Below, one piece after another: positions 45,930 through 57,476 of a DNA stretch of 64,000 nt. Both the position numbers and the translations under genes were made by a program. Location of the stretch: assembly GCA_029449245.1 (NCBI GenBank), contig JANATF010000001.1:1116001-1180000 (forward strand), given 5' to 3'. This stretch comes from Mortierella alpina. Lineage: Eukaryota; Mortierellomycota; Mortierellomycetes; Mortierellales; Mortierellaceae. Within the stretch, counting starts at the first letter, position 1. Each line of letters opens with the position of its first letter. The notes below the pieces were generated by a model that did no database searches, was not told where the DNA came from, and saw nothing but the letters and a program-made list of their open reading frames with translations.

Positions 45930-48900
45930 GGTCGAGTTCATCGTGCGACCCTCAGTAAGTGCAAGGGGGAGAACACGAAAAGTACGCGTGGATTTCGGGC
46001 GGGTTGCGACATTGGTCTCCCTCTGGCTGGAAAGCTGAAGCACACTCCTGTGTGTGGTAAGCAGAAAACCATAAAAAAAAATAAAGTCGAGCTGAGATCG
46101 AAAAGAAAACATCCCAGTGGATGGGCAAAATGGGGCATGGTCGCACGACCATAGCGCTCCATGCTAGACTACAGGCCTATTCTAGCATGTCCTCGTTGAC
46201 ACCCCCTTCCTTCTTCGCCAAATCCCCTTCGTGCGAGTGCATTGGTAATGTGCCATACACATGGAAAAAATGGAAAAAACGCCAATGACCAGTGGTCAAG
46301 GCAAGCATTCACTCATGAGGTATATAGACTATGACGTTTATCCTCTCTCAATAGACTGCATCTACTTTTCTATCACTCCATGTCCAGCCAACACATTACC
46401 AGGTTGGGGGCATGCAGAGATCATCCCCGTTGTAGACTACAGTAGACTACTGTACCGCCTTTTTCAAAATCTTCAGCCGGGAAAGCGAATCTATTTCCTT
46501 TTCGTTTTTTTTTGTGAGCTCTGATCTTTTTTTTTTTTTTTTTTTGCGAAAGCGAGTACTGAGAGGGCATGGTGTGTTCAAACTATGTAGGTCTGGCACA
46601 GAAGCAACGGAATGCTCGACCTGGCTCATGAGACAAACCGGGGACGACTTTTTGTAGAGCAACGTGGTACGGAGCACAGGTTTGCTATGCCCAGAAACAT
46701 CCGTGTCGCACGCAGCTTCTCGGTACCTGAATGAACCAGGTTGTGGTCATGGGGTGCTCAATGGCAATGGCCGGTCTCAGCTACCGAAAAAACAACTCGA
46801 CTAATTTTCTTTTGGGCAGGAGGGGCGATCGTGGAGGCGTGACGAACGGGGCAAGGACCATGGCGTAATCCAGCACTCAAAAGACGGGTAAGATAGTTAT
46901 GGGATGACAAACATGGTCTGTACTGTGTGCTTGTATGTAGCATTCAAGCCCTTTTTGCTCCATTGCCTCCATTTATGCACTCATGTCTCTCTTCCTCATG
47001 TTTCTACGTGTTGTTAATATATGCGGTTCCGGAGAGCGTGCTCTCCTCCCTCGTAGGCACGTCTCTTGAGCACGCGCGGGAAGGGCAGATCGGGCAATGC
47101 CATCCTATGGTTGTAAAAAGAAAAAAAAAAAAAAGGAGATCATTAGGACGCATGTAGCTCTCAAGGACGCGGGTAGTTCCTCAACAGTACCGTGGGTGAT
47201 CATGCATGGTCTTGCCATAGACAAAAGACCCGTGGGTCATGGTTTGAAGGCATAGCGATGAGATTAAGTGCCCAGCCTAGAGACCATCTAAGAGACCGAA
47301 ATAGATGCATGCTGTGGGGATAGACATGATTATAAGATGCTTCCTCGGCACGCTCTTTTCTTCCCTGCCGTGCCCAAATTTTCCCACACTACAAGATGGC
47401 GATAGTAGATGGTTGTTGTAAGGTCCCCGGTTCTCGCACTTGTAGGAAGTAGCTATGTTTGTAGAAGCGAAACTGCCCGTCTACCAGAGTCGCGTCCGGT
47501 CCTAGATGTATCCTTCTGTGCACCCCCTTGCAGCATCTCCGGCTGTGTTGACTCCATGATCTCCATTCGTATGCTATGACCGGCCCATAGTGTGCTGCCG
47601 TGTTTTCTGAAAGGGCTAGTGAAAAGAGGAGTGAAATAGCTGAGATAGGAAGAGGGAAGGAAAATAAGTTGATATAAACCTGCACGACTTGAGTTGACGC
47701 CTCATGACCCCTCAGGTCAAAGAGGTGGACCCTACACACACCAAGACATCTCTATCGTGCATGTTACGCCGCGATCCATCTTTATGACACTGTTGACTAT
47801 TGAATGGCAAAGCCATGTAATGCAAAACGATAAAAAAGATGCCTTGCTTCTTAAACACTTGGACTTTCTCTCTCCCCTGAAAGGAAGAAGGGTGTGCTTC
47901 TCTACATCAAACTGAACATAGACTATGGATAAGTTTTTTTTTTCCCTTGCCGCTCGTAATGCCCGATGATGGCTGCTCTGCATTGCGCACTTTCCCAAAC
48001 TCGTGTCTGGTGATCGAGATGGTCGTAACACACTCAACCCGCCTTTCTCTAAGCATGGGTTTATGGCGATTTGTTTGTTGCTGACCTTTTTTCTTGCATA
48101 AAGTGTTGTTGATTTTGAGCTGACGGGGGACAGTGTGCAAATGGCACAGACACACTCATGCACCTCATGCTAGTGATAGACATATCAACAATGCAGACCA
48201 GCAGTTTTTTTTTCTTTTCATGCTGCTTTGGACCATGATTTTGGGGATGTTAAGAGCCTCCGCGATCTGCAAGATGAGACGATATGCCTCGTGAATAAGC
48301 TAGTAACATCCCCTCCATACACATACACGAACTGCACACAATGCAAAATAAACAAGAATTGTTGCCGACCACGCGCGTCTTTGTTGATAGAGACTCGATT
48401 TTCAACAGAACACTGAGAAAATTGATCCTCATTCCTCCTCTCTTTCTCTACCTCAATGTTGATCCGATACAGCGCACTTGGGGCGAGGTGTCAGACTCAT
48501 TTAATCGGATTACGCGACTTGTTGGAAATGTAGAAAGTGAACTATCGTGTTACGCAGTGAGGCAGTATATCGGACATTTGTTGGTTGTCACGACTCTCCT
48601 ACAACTATCAGTCTGTGTTACAGCAGGGACACGACCAACCCGTCCATGTCCTCCCTTGTTCCATTGAGACGATAGAAATTGGTAGCATTGGGCAGGTAAA
48701 ATTGCATTTTTGTCACGTCTCCTTCATCTTTCAACTGAGTTAGTGAGACTTCAGCACTTTTTAGTTGTTGATCGACGGCAACGACGCCTTACCGGCGTAG
48801 AAATAGTGATAGAGATGAGTGTGTCGCAGCAATCTACCTGTGGATAGTCTTCAAAGCGCAGTCTAGCCATTGCATAAGCGAGCGATGGATATAAAATATC

Positions 48901-50666
48901 TGAGCAACGGCGGCCCTGTGCATAGCACGATCATCCATCCACTGTGGAAATCCAAAGGGCGATGCGCCAAAAATTCGAGATCCAGGCCTAGTCACTGTGC
49001 ATGACCAGCAAGACCAACCCATTCTCGCAGACAATTCCTGGACGACGGACTCTCACTGATCCACCTCGTCCTCCGTCTCACGCAATTGAGGAAGCGGCGT
49101 GCAAGTCGCTTCGACTCCAGCAGTTCCATATCCCGCCTCTCGCATGGAGCACTCTCCGCTTGAAACGTGCACTTGCACAATGGTACATGGTGTATTTATA
49201 ACAACTGGACAGGTTGAAGAGCGTGCTCGATTTTGTCAGCGGAAAGGGTTGTCCCTTTGCTTTTCCCTGTTAAACCTTGAGCCAGGTTCGGGACAGCGGT
49301 ACAAAACCTCAATGATAGAATAGTCCACAGGTACTTTTGATGTGCACTAACTTGTCACAGTCTATTTTTTTGTTGTTGCTTGAGAGCATCCATCTTGCGA
49401 AAAGAAAAAAAACCATAAAAACCATACAGTACCATGGTACAACTCTATATCCAAAGCATGCTCTCAGATTGAATAGCAATTCAAAGAAGACAGCAACCCC
49501 CATTTTTCCTGGCAAACACGCCCTATTCGAAATACAGAGGTCGTTTGCGGATTTTTCACACACAGCGCCGTTTTTATTTCTACTTGCTGCTTTGCGGTTC
49601 TCCCAACTCGATTACGAGAGAGACAACACCGATCGTTCCCCCCGGCGTCCTCTTCGAGCCGCCCAGCATCTCATGCTTATCTCATTTTTAGTCGGCAAAC
49701 AGTTGGAACTTCCTCAGAAGGAAAGAAGGAACGATCTATCGGCGATCACCCATAGACGCTTGCTTGATCGGGAGCCGACAACCTCAGTTTGATTAGCCAA
49801 ACCAATGACGCGTAACGTGTTCGTTTGCCTTGAGAAACATCGGGCGATTTACGAATCGCGCGAAGAGGCCTTGTCCCAGTCCTGGCAGTCTATTGCAAAA
49901 CGCAAAAAGTGTGTGACAGAGTCGTGGGCCACATGCTAATGGTCCAAAAAAATCACACAGAAAAAGGCACATGTGTGTGTACCATACCACCGCTTTAGTT
50001 TACATGCCAGATGATCCTTTTTCATTTTCCTGCCAGAACAAACACAAAAACCACATCGAGGTGGGCATGCAGGAACAGAAACACGGAAAAGAATCCGCAC
50101 ACAGACGCCTCACTCTCGTTCACTCAACTCGTTTTTTTTGGTCAAAAGTCCCGGAGGGGCAGCAGCTATCCCGTGTTCTAGAAAAAGAGAGATTGTTTCT
50201 AAAGCACAGGTGCAGAGAGCCTCCATGGGAACATACAACTGACAAAAACTGCACGCTCGCGCGCAAGACGATGCATAGACCAGGCCTGCATGCATCATTT
50301 TACTTTTTTTACCCGCCATTGCTCACAACCACAAAAAAAAATATTCTCAACCTCCCCTTGCCTCTCATAGTTTCGAGCATGAGCCATGTCGGTTACAGGT
50401 GCTGATCTCTCGAGAGCTGGGAGTTCCGCTGGGCCCTCAAGTCTTGCATATAAGCGCTCAGATGTTACAATCCCCCTCCCTTCCCGTTTGATTGAACATG
50501 CACGACCCAACGCTGGAATATACTGATTTATACCATAAAGGATACTCTCCACCTTTCCGATACTCACCGGATGAACGGATGCATGGCATTAGACCAAAGT
50601 TCATTCTGTGCATGGACTTGCAGCATGTGTTGTTTATGTATGAAGGTACATGTCATGGAATACGTT

Positions 50667-50681
50667 GGGGGGGGGGGGGGG
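50667..50681 (+). repeat. Poly-G tract
   Basis: Run of 15 G residues just 3' of the antiporter stop codon on the opposite strand; the transcript 3' UTR would read poly-C. Confidence 0.9.
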
Positions 50682-50717
50682 ATGTCTTGATGAAAGAAAA
50701 CAAAGGATGCGCCCAGG

Positions 50718-53700
50718 TTAGCCGGCCATGGCGAAACTGACCTCGCCGTTCCCAGGCGAACTAGGCGCGTAATAGAACCCTGCCATCAGCACACAGTAGC
50801 TGAGGATCAGGATGCTTCCCTTGAAGTAATTGCTCTTGCCCTCGATGTAGGTGTAGGTCAACAAAAACACCGAAAACAACATCGCAAAGACGTCCCACCG
50901 CGGGAAGATCAAATTGAAGGTGTACTTCCACATCTGCACCTTTCCATAGTTGAGCCATGCAGACACCGCTACCATCGCTGGGATCTGGATGAGGCAGACC
51001 TGGAGCGCATACGCAGATCCAATCTCCATCGAAAGCGCAATGTTCCCGTACATGGCGAAGGAGATGGCGTTCATGAACTCGGTCACGTTGGGTACTAGGG
51101 CGAACAGGGTCAATCCCAACAACTTCTCATCAATGGACGAGACTGCATCTACGCTATCAACCAGAATCTCTGTTTGATGAAAAAAATGACAATAGCAAGA
51201 GAGAGCAAAAACAATCAGCTTTCAAGTTTTAGATGGGGGCTGTCCTGCCATACTGTCGACAATCAGACAGAATTAACAGAGGGAAAGACAGATCTTACCT
51301 GCAATGATCGAATACAGGACAGTGCAGCCAAGAAGAACGGTAGCACTCTTTGCTTTAGACCAGTTGGGTGAATCATGTCCTCCATGAGCCTCGTCCTCCT
51401 CGTCGTCGTGCTCGTGCTCGTGCTTCAGTGAGTCCCGCTCCATAGTCAATGAGGACAGTAATCCTTGTGCTGCTGGATGCAACGCAGGGCCATCACCCGA
51501 CTCTACACCAATAGGTGGAGTCCGCCTCTCTTCCAAACCTCCGTGAGTAGATGTCGCCTGATAGCCCGATGCAGGGTGGTGTCCCATCTCTGTGTCTCCT
51601 GCCGTTGGTATTGGGCGATGAGGCGCGGCAGCTGCATGGGCTCCAGACCCGTAATGAAGAAGTTGCTGAACGATATGTGTTGGGAGCAGTTTCCTGTAAA
51701 TGGAAGAATCCCGTATGGTGGGCGGTTGGGGTTCGTGCCAGATCTGTTTGACGTGGGTCCGGAGCGAAAACCATATTCCAATCAAGTAGGCCGAAGGCAG
51801 GACGATGCAGCAAAAGTACATCAGCGGCTTGACATTCTTCTGGAAGAAAATGTCGTCGGCGGGGTTGGGTTGGTGGTGGTAGCATCGTTGACAGGTCGCC
51901 TCCATAGGCAGCGGCTGAGGATCTGGGCAGGGAGTGCAGCGCAATTCAAACTAGAGGATCCGGTGGGTGGGTGGGTGGGTTAGTTGAGCCACAAGGTCTC
52001 TTGAGAGTAAAGGGTGCGTGCAACATTGTCAACATGTAGCGTGCAAACTTACGCGTCCATAAATCGAATAAAACAGAGTGGGGGTCAAAACTCCAATAAG
52101 TGACATGATGAGCATGGTGGCAGTTACTCCTATGGAAGCAAAAGAAAAGGACGGTGTCAGGTCAGTGACGATGCATATGCCCATGGCACACTGCAAATGT
52201 CTCATGCTCGTCTCTGTACTTGCCTGCGCTCTTGGCATTGAATCTTTGCTCTTTCTTCTTGATGGCTCCACTCATCATACTCATTCCTGGCATCAACAAT
52301 AGGCCTGCCAAGAAACTCCCGATGAGTGCTCCCTCTGTAATCAGGCCCTTGCCCTGCGTTAGCGCGACTGAATACAAGATAATCTCGATGACGGATCCAA
52401 ATGTGGCGTTAATTACTGCACCCATGCCCAAAGATGACTGTGCAGAGATCGAGGAGACAGCCATGCCAATAAAGTACGACAGCGGGATAACAGAGGCCAG
52501 GCCCAGGGAGAAGATGACCTCTGGTGAGGTGAGGACAGAGTCGTGGCCCAAGACGCGGGTCAGCACATATTCGTCCAAAATTGTGAAGAAGACGACGGGC
52601 ATAAGGTTGATAAAGATGATGTTGGTGCCGTCATAGGTATACTTGTAGTACTGAAATCCGATGCTTTCGTATGTGCAGAGAAGAATCTCCGATCTCTGAG
52701 GCGAAAGAGTCAGGGAGCTGCCGCGTTTAAAGTTGAGTCGCAGCGGGTCCTGATGCAGGTGCGTTGCCAAGACATAAGTTAGCTTGCCCATTGGGATCGA
52801 GACCACCATGAACCAGCACAGGCAGGAGACCAGCATATGCAGAGGGCCTGTTCGGAACGACACAGAGTAAGGTTGGCTCAATTGACGTCGATCTTGTTCT
52901 CCATCTCACCCTGCAATAACAAACGCAACAGGCAGGATAAAGGGGGCAGGTTATAGCACAGTGCTTACCTATCAGGATGTAGTAAAGGAGGTAGTAAACC
53001 AGGCCTCCAAGACCCAGACGAAAGATATGACCGGGTAGATTCCTGAGCTTTGCAATAAAGCGCTTGTGCTTTGGTGTCTTTCGCTCCCTCTCCAGCAAGG
53101 AGCTGCTTCTGGAGAGCAGCGGTCGCGACTCATCGCCACCATATCCGTTGCTGGTGATATCCGATCCTATGGGAACATGCAATCTGTCTGTCCTGAGTTC
53201 GCCCGGCGATAGCTCCCTCTCGACATACTGGCCAAAGGGCCAGAGCAGATAGAGGCTCAGGCCAAGGACAACGCGACCGTACGGGCGTCCCCCGAACGGC
53301 GTCAAAAAGAGCACGATGGCGACGAGGAAGCAGACCAGAGCCAGCCACCAGCCAAAGACCAGTGTCCAGAGCACATTGCCGACAGAGAGGTAGAGGTCGG
53401 ACGAGGGCTGTGAATGCAGGGCCGAGTTGGCTTTGCGGATGACGGAGCGAGACTTTTTGTACAGGGCCGGCTTCCAAAGCGGCAGCCCGAACGGATGTGT
53501 CTGATTGAGAGTCTAAGCACCGGAGCGCAAAATCATGCAGGTCTGTCGTCAGCGCGCAGGAACACAAAGACACAAGCGGCACATGGAGATATGTGTTCCT
53601 GTTTGTACTCGGCTGTCATACAAACAACCGGAGATTGCCCAATGATCACAAGGCACTAGGGAACAACAAGGCCGGAACTCTGCGTGTACACAGCAGCCGC

Positions 53701-54655
53701 TAGAGGGCACTAGCCAGCCCTATAGCGCCGATGGCCAGCGTCATCGTCGTCGCCGTCATCATCGCCTCTACTGCTCCTGCTCCCGCTCCAGAAGGGATAA
53801 TATAAAGGGGCAGAGGGTGGCATGGATGAAAGTAGATCACTCTGAGCAACAGGGAGAGGGAATCGAGAGGAGGCAAAATACCAAAATAACAAAATAACAA
53901 AAAAAGAAGCACCAACTAAACTGTGCAGCGGCACAGAAGAGCTTTTGTTTTACCTCCTGTCTGTCCTTGAGAGTCAGAGGCTCCGCGTCGCTTCTGTCGT
54001 CGTCGTCATCCTCGCCAGAGTGTCTGTCGTAATGTTCACGGCCGTGGTCTTCGTGCTCGCCGCCAGGGGACAGCCGTGTTGACCGTCGGGAGCTGGCACG
54101 TCGGAGACGGCCGTGACTGGGATGAGTTTGGTTGAAATAGTCCGCCTCGTCCTGCTGATCTTCGTCCTCGTCCTCGTCCTCGTCCGATGATCTATTGCGC
54201 TGTCGAATGGACGATCGACTGGATCCAGGCTTCCTCCCTGCTGCTGGTCTCCTGCGTCGACTACCTGAAGGCGATGCGGTCTCTGGAGCCAGCAGCATGG
54301 ACGAGTGTCGGTATGACTTTGGCCGCTTCAGGGCACTTGCGTAGGACGTAGGGGCGCTGGAGGGCGGTCTGGAGCCAAGAGTCCCCGTCCCCGTCCCAGA
54401 GCCAGCTGTGCCAGGAGCACCCTGCGAGTGTACGGGCTCCTGCGGGTTGTATTGCTTTACGGTGGAGGAGGAGGCATCGGAGGCCAAGGAATTGATGGAT
54501 ACCCTGCGGGCATTCTTATTTAACGAGGGTGGAGGGTGTGATGGCGCTGGTTGATGGGATGAGGTCGAGTCGTCGGCATTGGCGGCCAGGAGTTCCTGAG
54601 TCAGCTCTAGATGTTCGAGGTCGTCGCTGGGGTTGTCAGCCCTAGAATGGGACAT
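50718..54655 (-). CDS. VNX1: Vnx1/CAX-type vacuolar cation/proton antiporter
   Basis: Multi-pass calcium/cation exchanger family protein; yeast Vnx1 (YNL321W type) is a vacuolar Na+/K+/H+ exchanger. Exons: 53954-54655, 52969-53512, 52224-52847, 52053-52129, 51299-51950, 50718-51169; 1,016 residues, phases close. The first ATG is at 54655; a GTG nine bases upstream is not a start. The N-terminal ~240 residues are Ser/Asp/Arg-rich and cytosolic. The two alpha repeats are evident: GMGAVINATFGSVIEIILYS (near residue 560) and LFALVPNVTEFMNAISFAMY (near 890), each with the acidic residue used for cation transport. Other membrane segments include VLWTLVFGWWLALVCFLVAI and PLMYFCCIVLPSAYLIGIWF. A His/Asp/Glu-rich loop (HEHEHDDEEDEAHGGHD) precedes the second alpha repeat. 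The intron after exon 3 uses a GC donor (GCAAGT). Ion specificity is inferred from family. Confidence 0.82.
51965..51979 (+). other. G-quadruplex motif in an antiporter intron
   Basis: Four GGG runs separated by single T residues, inside the intron 51951-52052. The G-rich strand is the template strand for the minus-strand gene. Confidence 0.7.
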
Positions 54656-55684
54656 TGCTTCCACGGTTTGCAGTGGGTCGATGAAGGATGAGAGGCAATG
54701 AGGTATAGTGGACAGACGCTGGCGACAACGAGAAGAAAGACAGAGAGCGAGAGAGAGAGAGAGGCGCGGACGAGAGCAGAGGCTGGGCAGGGCGTGAGGA
54801 GAACGGTATGCTGGAGAAGGAGGGGAGAGAGGGTGACCTTGGCAGGCCTTTGGGGGTGCAGGGAGGACACAGCGTCAGGAGTGGCTTTGCATATAGTCTA
54901 TTCTATTCAGGTATGTATACAGGTGGCGATAACGTCTTGTCACTGGGCCGGACTGGCGAGACCAAACACGGCTGGGCCAGACGCCGTATCCCACTCACTG
55001 TGTGCGTGTGGACTGGCGGCAAGGGCCAGCATGTGTTTGCTGGCAGCAACAGCCGCGGGTCACTCCTGCCGTCAAGACGTGGTCTTGGCCTTGATTCCGG
55101 CTGCCCTGTGACTGGCTGCCGTACGAGTGCCTGACTTGCAACCCACACACGACTCTGCGGCCGAGGGTCGGTTTGAGTTTGGCGTGGACAGGCCAGACAA
55201 GCGGGGTGCTGGCACTTTTGTGCCCCCCTCGGAGAACAATTCCTGGATGCGGATGTCGAGGGTCGAATGCAGTGGTGCTTGCTTGCTCCAGCAGAGCGAC
55301 GATCCACTCGCCGGTCTCCAGCCAGCACCTGGGTCGCCTCGCCTGCCACCCACCCGGCACCCGCCCCACTGGCCACAGTGGCCTCGCCCGTCCAATCAGA
55401 CCCCGCCTTCCCCGTCCTCGCTGCTGGCTGTCGAATGGCTCGCAAGCACAGAACCCACCTCCAAGACCACCGACTCCAGTTTTTTGCATCGCACCCGCAT
55501 TTTGATTCTCGGACGTCTTTTAAAGTTTTTTTCTCCATCGCATCCTCTCTCATTCTTCTTCCATTCCCCTTCACTTGTCCCTCTCTCCGCTCTCTCCACT
55601 CTCTCCTCTCCTCTTCTCTCTCCACTCTCTCTCTCCACCCTACGCCCGTTTGCTCCTCTTTGCCACAGACCATACGCCGCTTCC
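54656..55684. other. Divergent intergenic region between antiporter and MOCS1A
   Basis: About 1.0 kb between two outward-pointing genes. The MOCS1A-proximal third is CT-rich; the antiporter-proximal part has GAGAGA repeats near 54750. Long overlapping frames on both strands reflect GC-rich composition and show no domain. Confidence 0.5.
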
Positions 55685-57476
55685 ATGTCGTCACCCTGTC
55701 TTTTGTCAAGGTCAAGGCATCTTGCTGCTCTCCGCAGGACCCTTACAAGCCCCCATGTCCTTGCCCCACAGGCCCATGCGATCAGGCCCATTGCTGCTGC
55801 GCATCCATCCTACCGCGCTCGACACTACTCCCTCCCCGCCTTGGCTGCGGACGAAGACCTCAACATAGTCTCCTCCGCGCAAAGCATCAAAGACAGAGTC
55901 CAGGTACAGTAACAATGCGATTGGGTCCGAGGGCATGCAACTGGCTCCATGTAAACACATTCCACTTCAAAGCAGGGTCTTTGACAGCTCACTCACCTAT
56001 ACTTTTTATCGATTGCTAGGCAAAGATCGCTGCGATAGACCAAGAGCGGCCCTTTTCCAAAGTCCTGACCGACAACTTTTCAAGGCAGCACACCTACCTC
56101 CGCATCTCCTTGACTGAAAAGTGCAATCTTCGATGTAACGTTGATATGGATAACACATGAGATGCCCCCATCCTCTTTTCGCACCGACGCTGACACTTTA
56201 TATTTGACTTTTTAGGCACGTACTGCATGCCTGCAGAAGGCGTGGACCTTTCACCCAAGGACGACATCCTCACCACGCCCGAGATCATTCGCATTGCCCG
56301 ACTGTTCGTCAGTGAGGGCGTGACAAAAATCCGGCTGACAGGAGGCGAACCAACAGTGAGAAAGGACATCAACGACCTCGTGGGTAAGTCAAAAAGAAAC
56401 CACTCAGTGCATAGTGGACAGATACTCTTCGTCTCGTAGTATCGGCGTCCGATCTCTTGTGGTGACTCTAGAGTTGGATCCAGCGCTCCGGCTCCACGCT
56501 GCTTCGCACTTTAGAGGCTGGGTGTATACGCCCAGTCGTTCGGTAAAAATGTGACTCATGGGACCCTGTTACCCTAACATTCCTTCCTCTCTTGTCACAT
56601 CTGGCTCTCCGCAGCTCAACTAGGCGAACTTCAACCTATGGGACTCAAGACTATCGCCATGACCTCCAACGGCATTGCCCTGAAGCGAAAGTTGCCCAGC
56701 CTCGTCGCCAGTGGCATGAATCTTCTGAACCTTAGTCTGGATACCCTAGATCGATTCAAGTTCGAGTTGATGACGCGCAGGAAGGGGTTCGAGAGAGTCA
56801 TGGAGACCATCGATGATGCCTTGGCTCTAGGAATGAGCCCTGTCAAAGTGAACTGTGTGGTGATGCGCGGGACAAATGATAAGGAGGTGCTGGATTTCGT
56901 CGAGTTCACGCGGAACAAGAAGGTCGACATTCGATTCATTGAATACATGCCGTTCGGAGGTAAATATCAAGGAACGCCTATCAGCAGCACCAAACATATG
57001 ATTAAGATCCACACCTGCTCACAGTCCTCGCCTTTATTTCCCTCCTCTCTCTCTCTCTCTCCCTCTCTTCTATAGGTAATAAGTGGAAAGAGAACAAGTT
57101 GGTACCGTATCAAGAGTTGATCTCGAATATTCAAGCCGTCCACCCAACATTCAAGAAATTGATCGACGACCCCAACGACACTTCTAAAGCGTACCATGTT
57201 CCAGGATTTGCAGGACAGGTCGGTTTCATCACATCCATGTCGGACCATTTCTGTGGGACATGCAACCGCCTTCGAATCACCGCTGATGGAAACTTGAAGG
57301 TGTGTCTGTTCGGCAACACTGAAGTTTCGCTCAGGGATATGATGCGTCAGGGCAAGACCGATGAGGAACTTCGAGAAGTCATTGAGATGGCGGTCAAGAA
57401 CAAGAAGAAGCAGCATGCAGGCATGTCAAACCTCGTCAACATGAAGAACAGGCCGATGATCTTGATTGGCGGATAG
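55685..57476 (+). CDS. MOCS1A: MOCS1A/MoaA: GTP 3',8-cyclase of molybdenum cofactor synthesis, mitochondrial
   Basis: Radical SAM enzyme that starts molybdopterin synthesis by cyclising GTP to 3',8-cyclo-H2GTP. Exons: 55685-55903, 56020-56134, 56216-56383, 56615-56959, 57076-57476; 415 residues with closing phases. An Arg/Ser/Ala-rich N-terminus ([20 protein letters not shown]) looks like a mitochondrial presequence. The radical SAM cluster CxxxCxxC is [16 protein letters not shown] (split by intron 2 at the second cysteine); then [13 protein letters not shown], the SAM-binding glycine motif. The C-terminal second 4Fe-4S site is [20 protein letters not shown]. The protein ends RPMILIGG, the terminal Gly-Gly needed in MoaA. 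It is not fused to MoaC/MOCS1B, which must be encoded elsewhere. Presence implies molybdoenzymes such as nitrate reductase or sulfite oxidase in this fungus. Confidence 0.95.

Larger units (their letters stand above)
45190..50717. other. Gene-poor interval upstream of the giant gene
   Basis: About 5.5 kb with only short frames and many homopolymer runs. The first 300 bases hold the presumed promoter and 5' UTR of the giant gene. A plus-strand TATAAAA lies near 45894. No protein domain, tRNA, or transposon terminal repeat was recognised; a noncoding transcript is possible but nothing demonstrates it. Confidence 0.5.

Noticed and set aside
54655-54664. Antiporter start three codons earlier
   Set aside because: That codon is GTG; the first ATG is at 54655 and gives MSHSRADN.
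54903-55715. 270-residue minus-strand frame and overlapping frames upstream of MOCS1A
   Set aside because: Low-complexity, overlaps the MOCS1A start region on the other strand, and has no recognisable domain.
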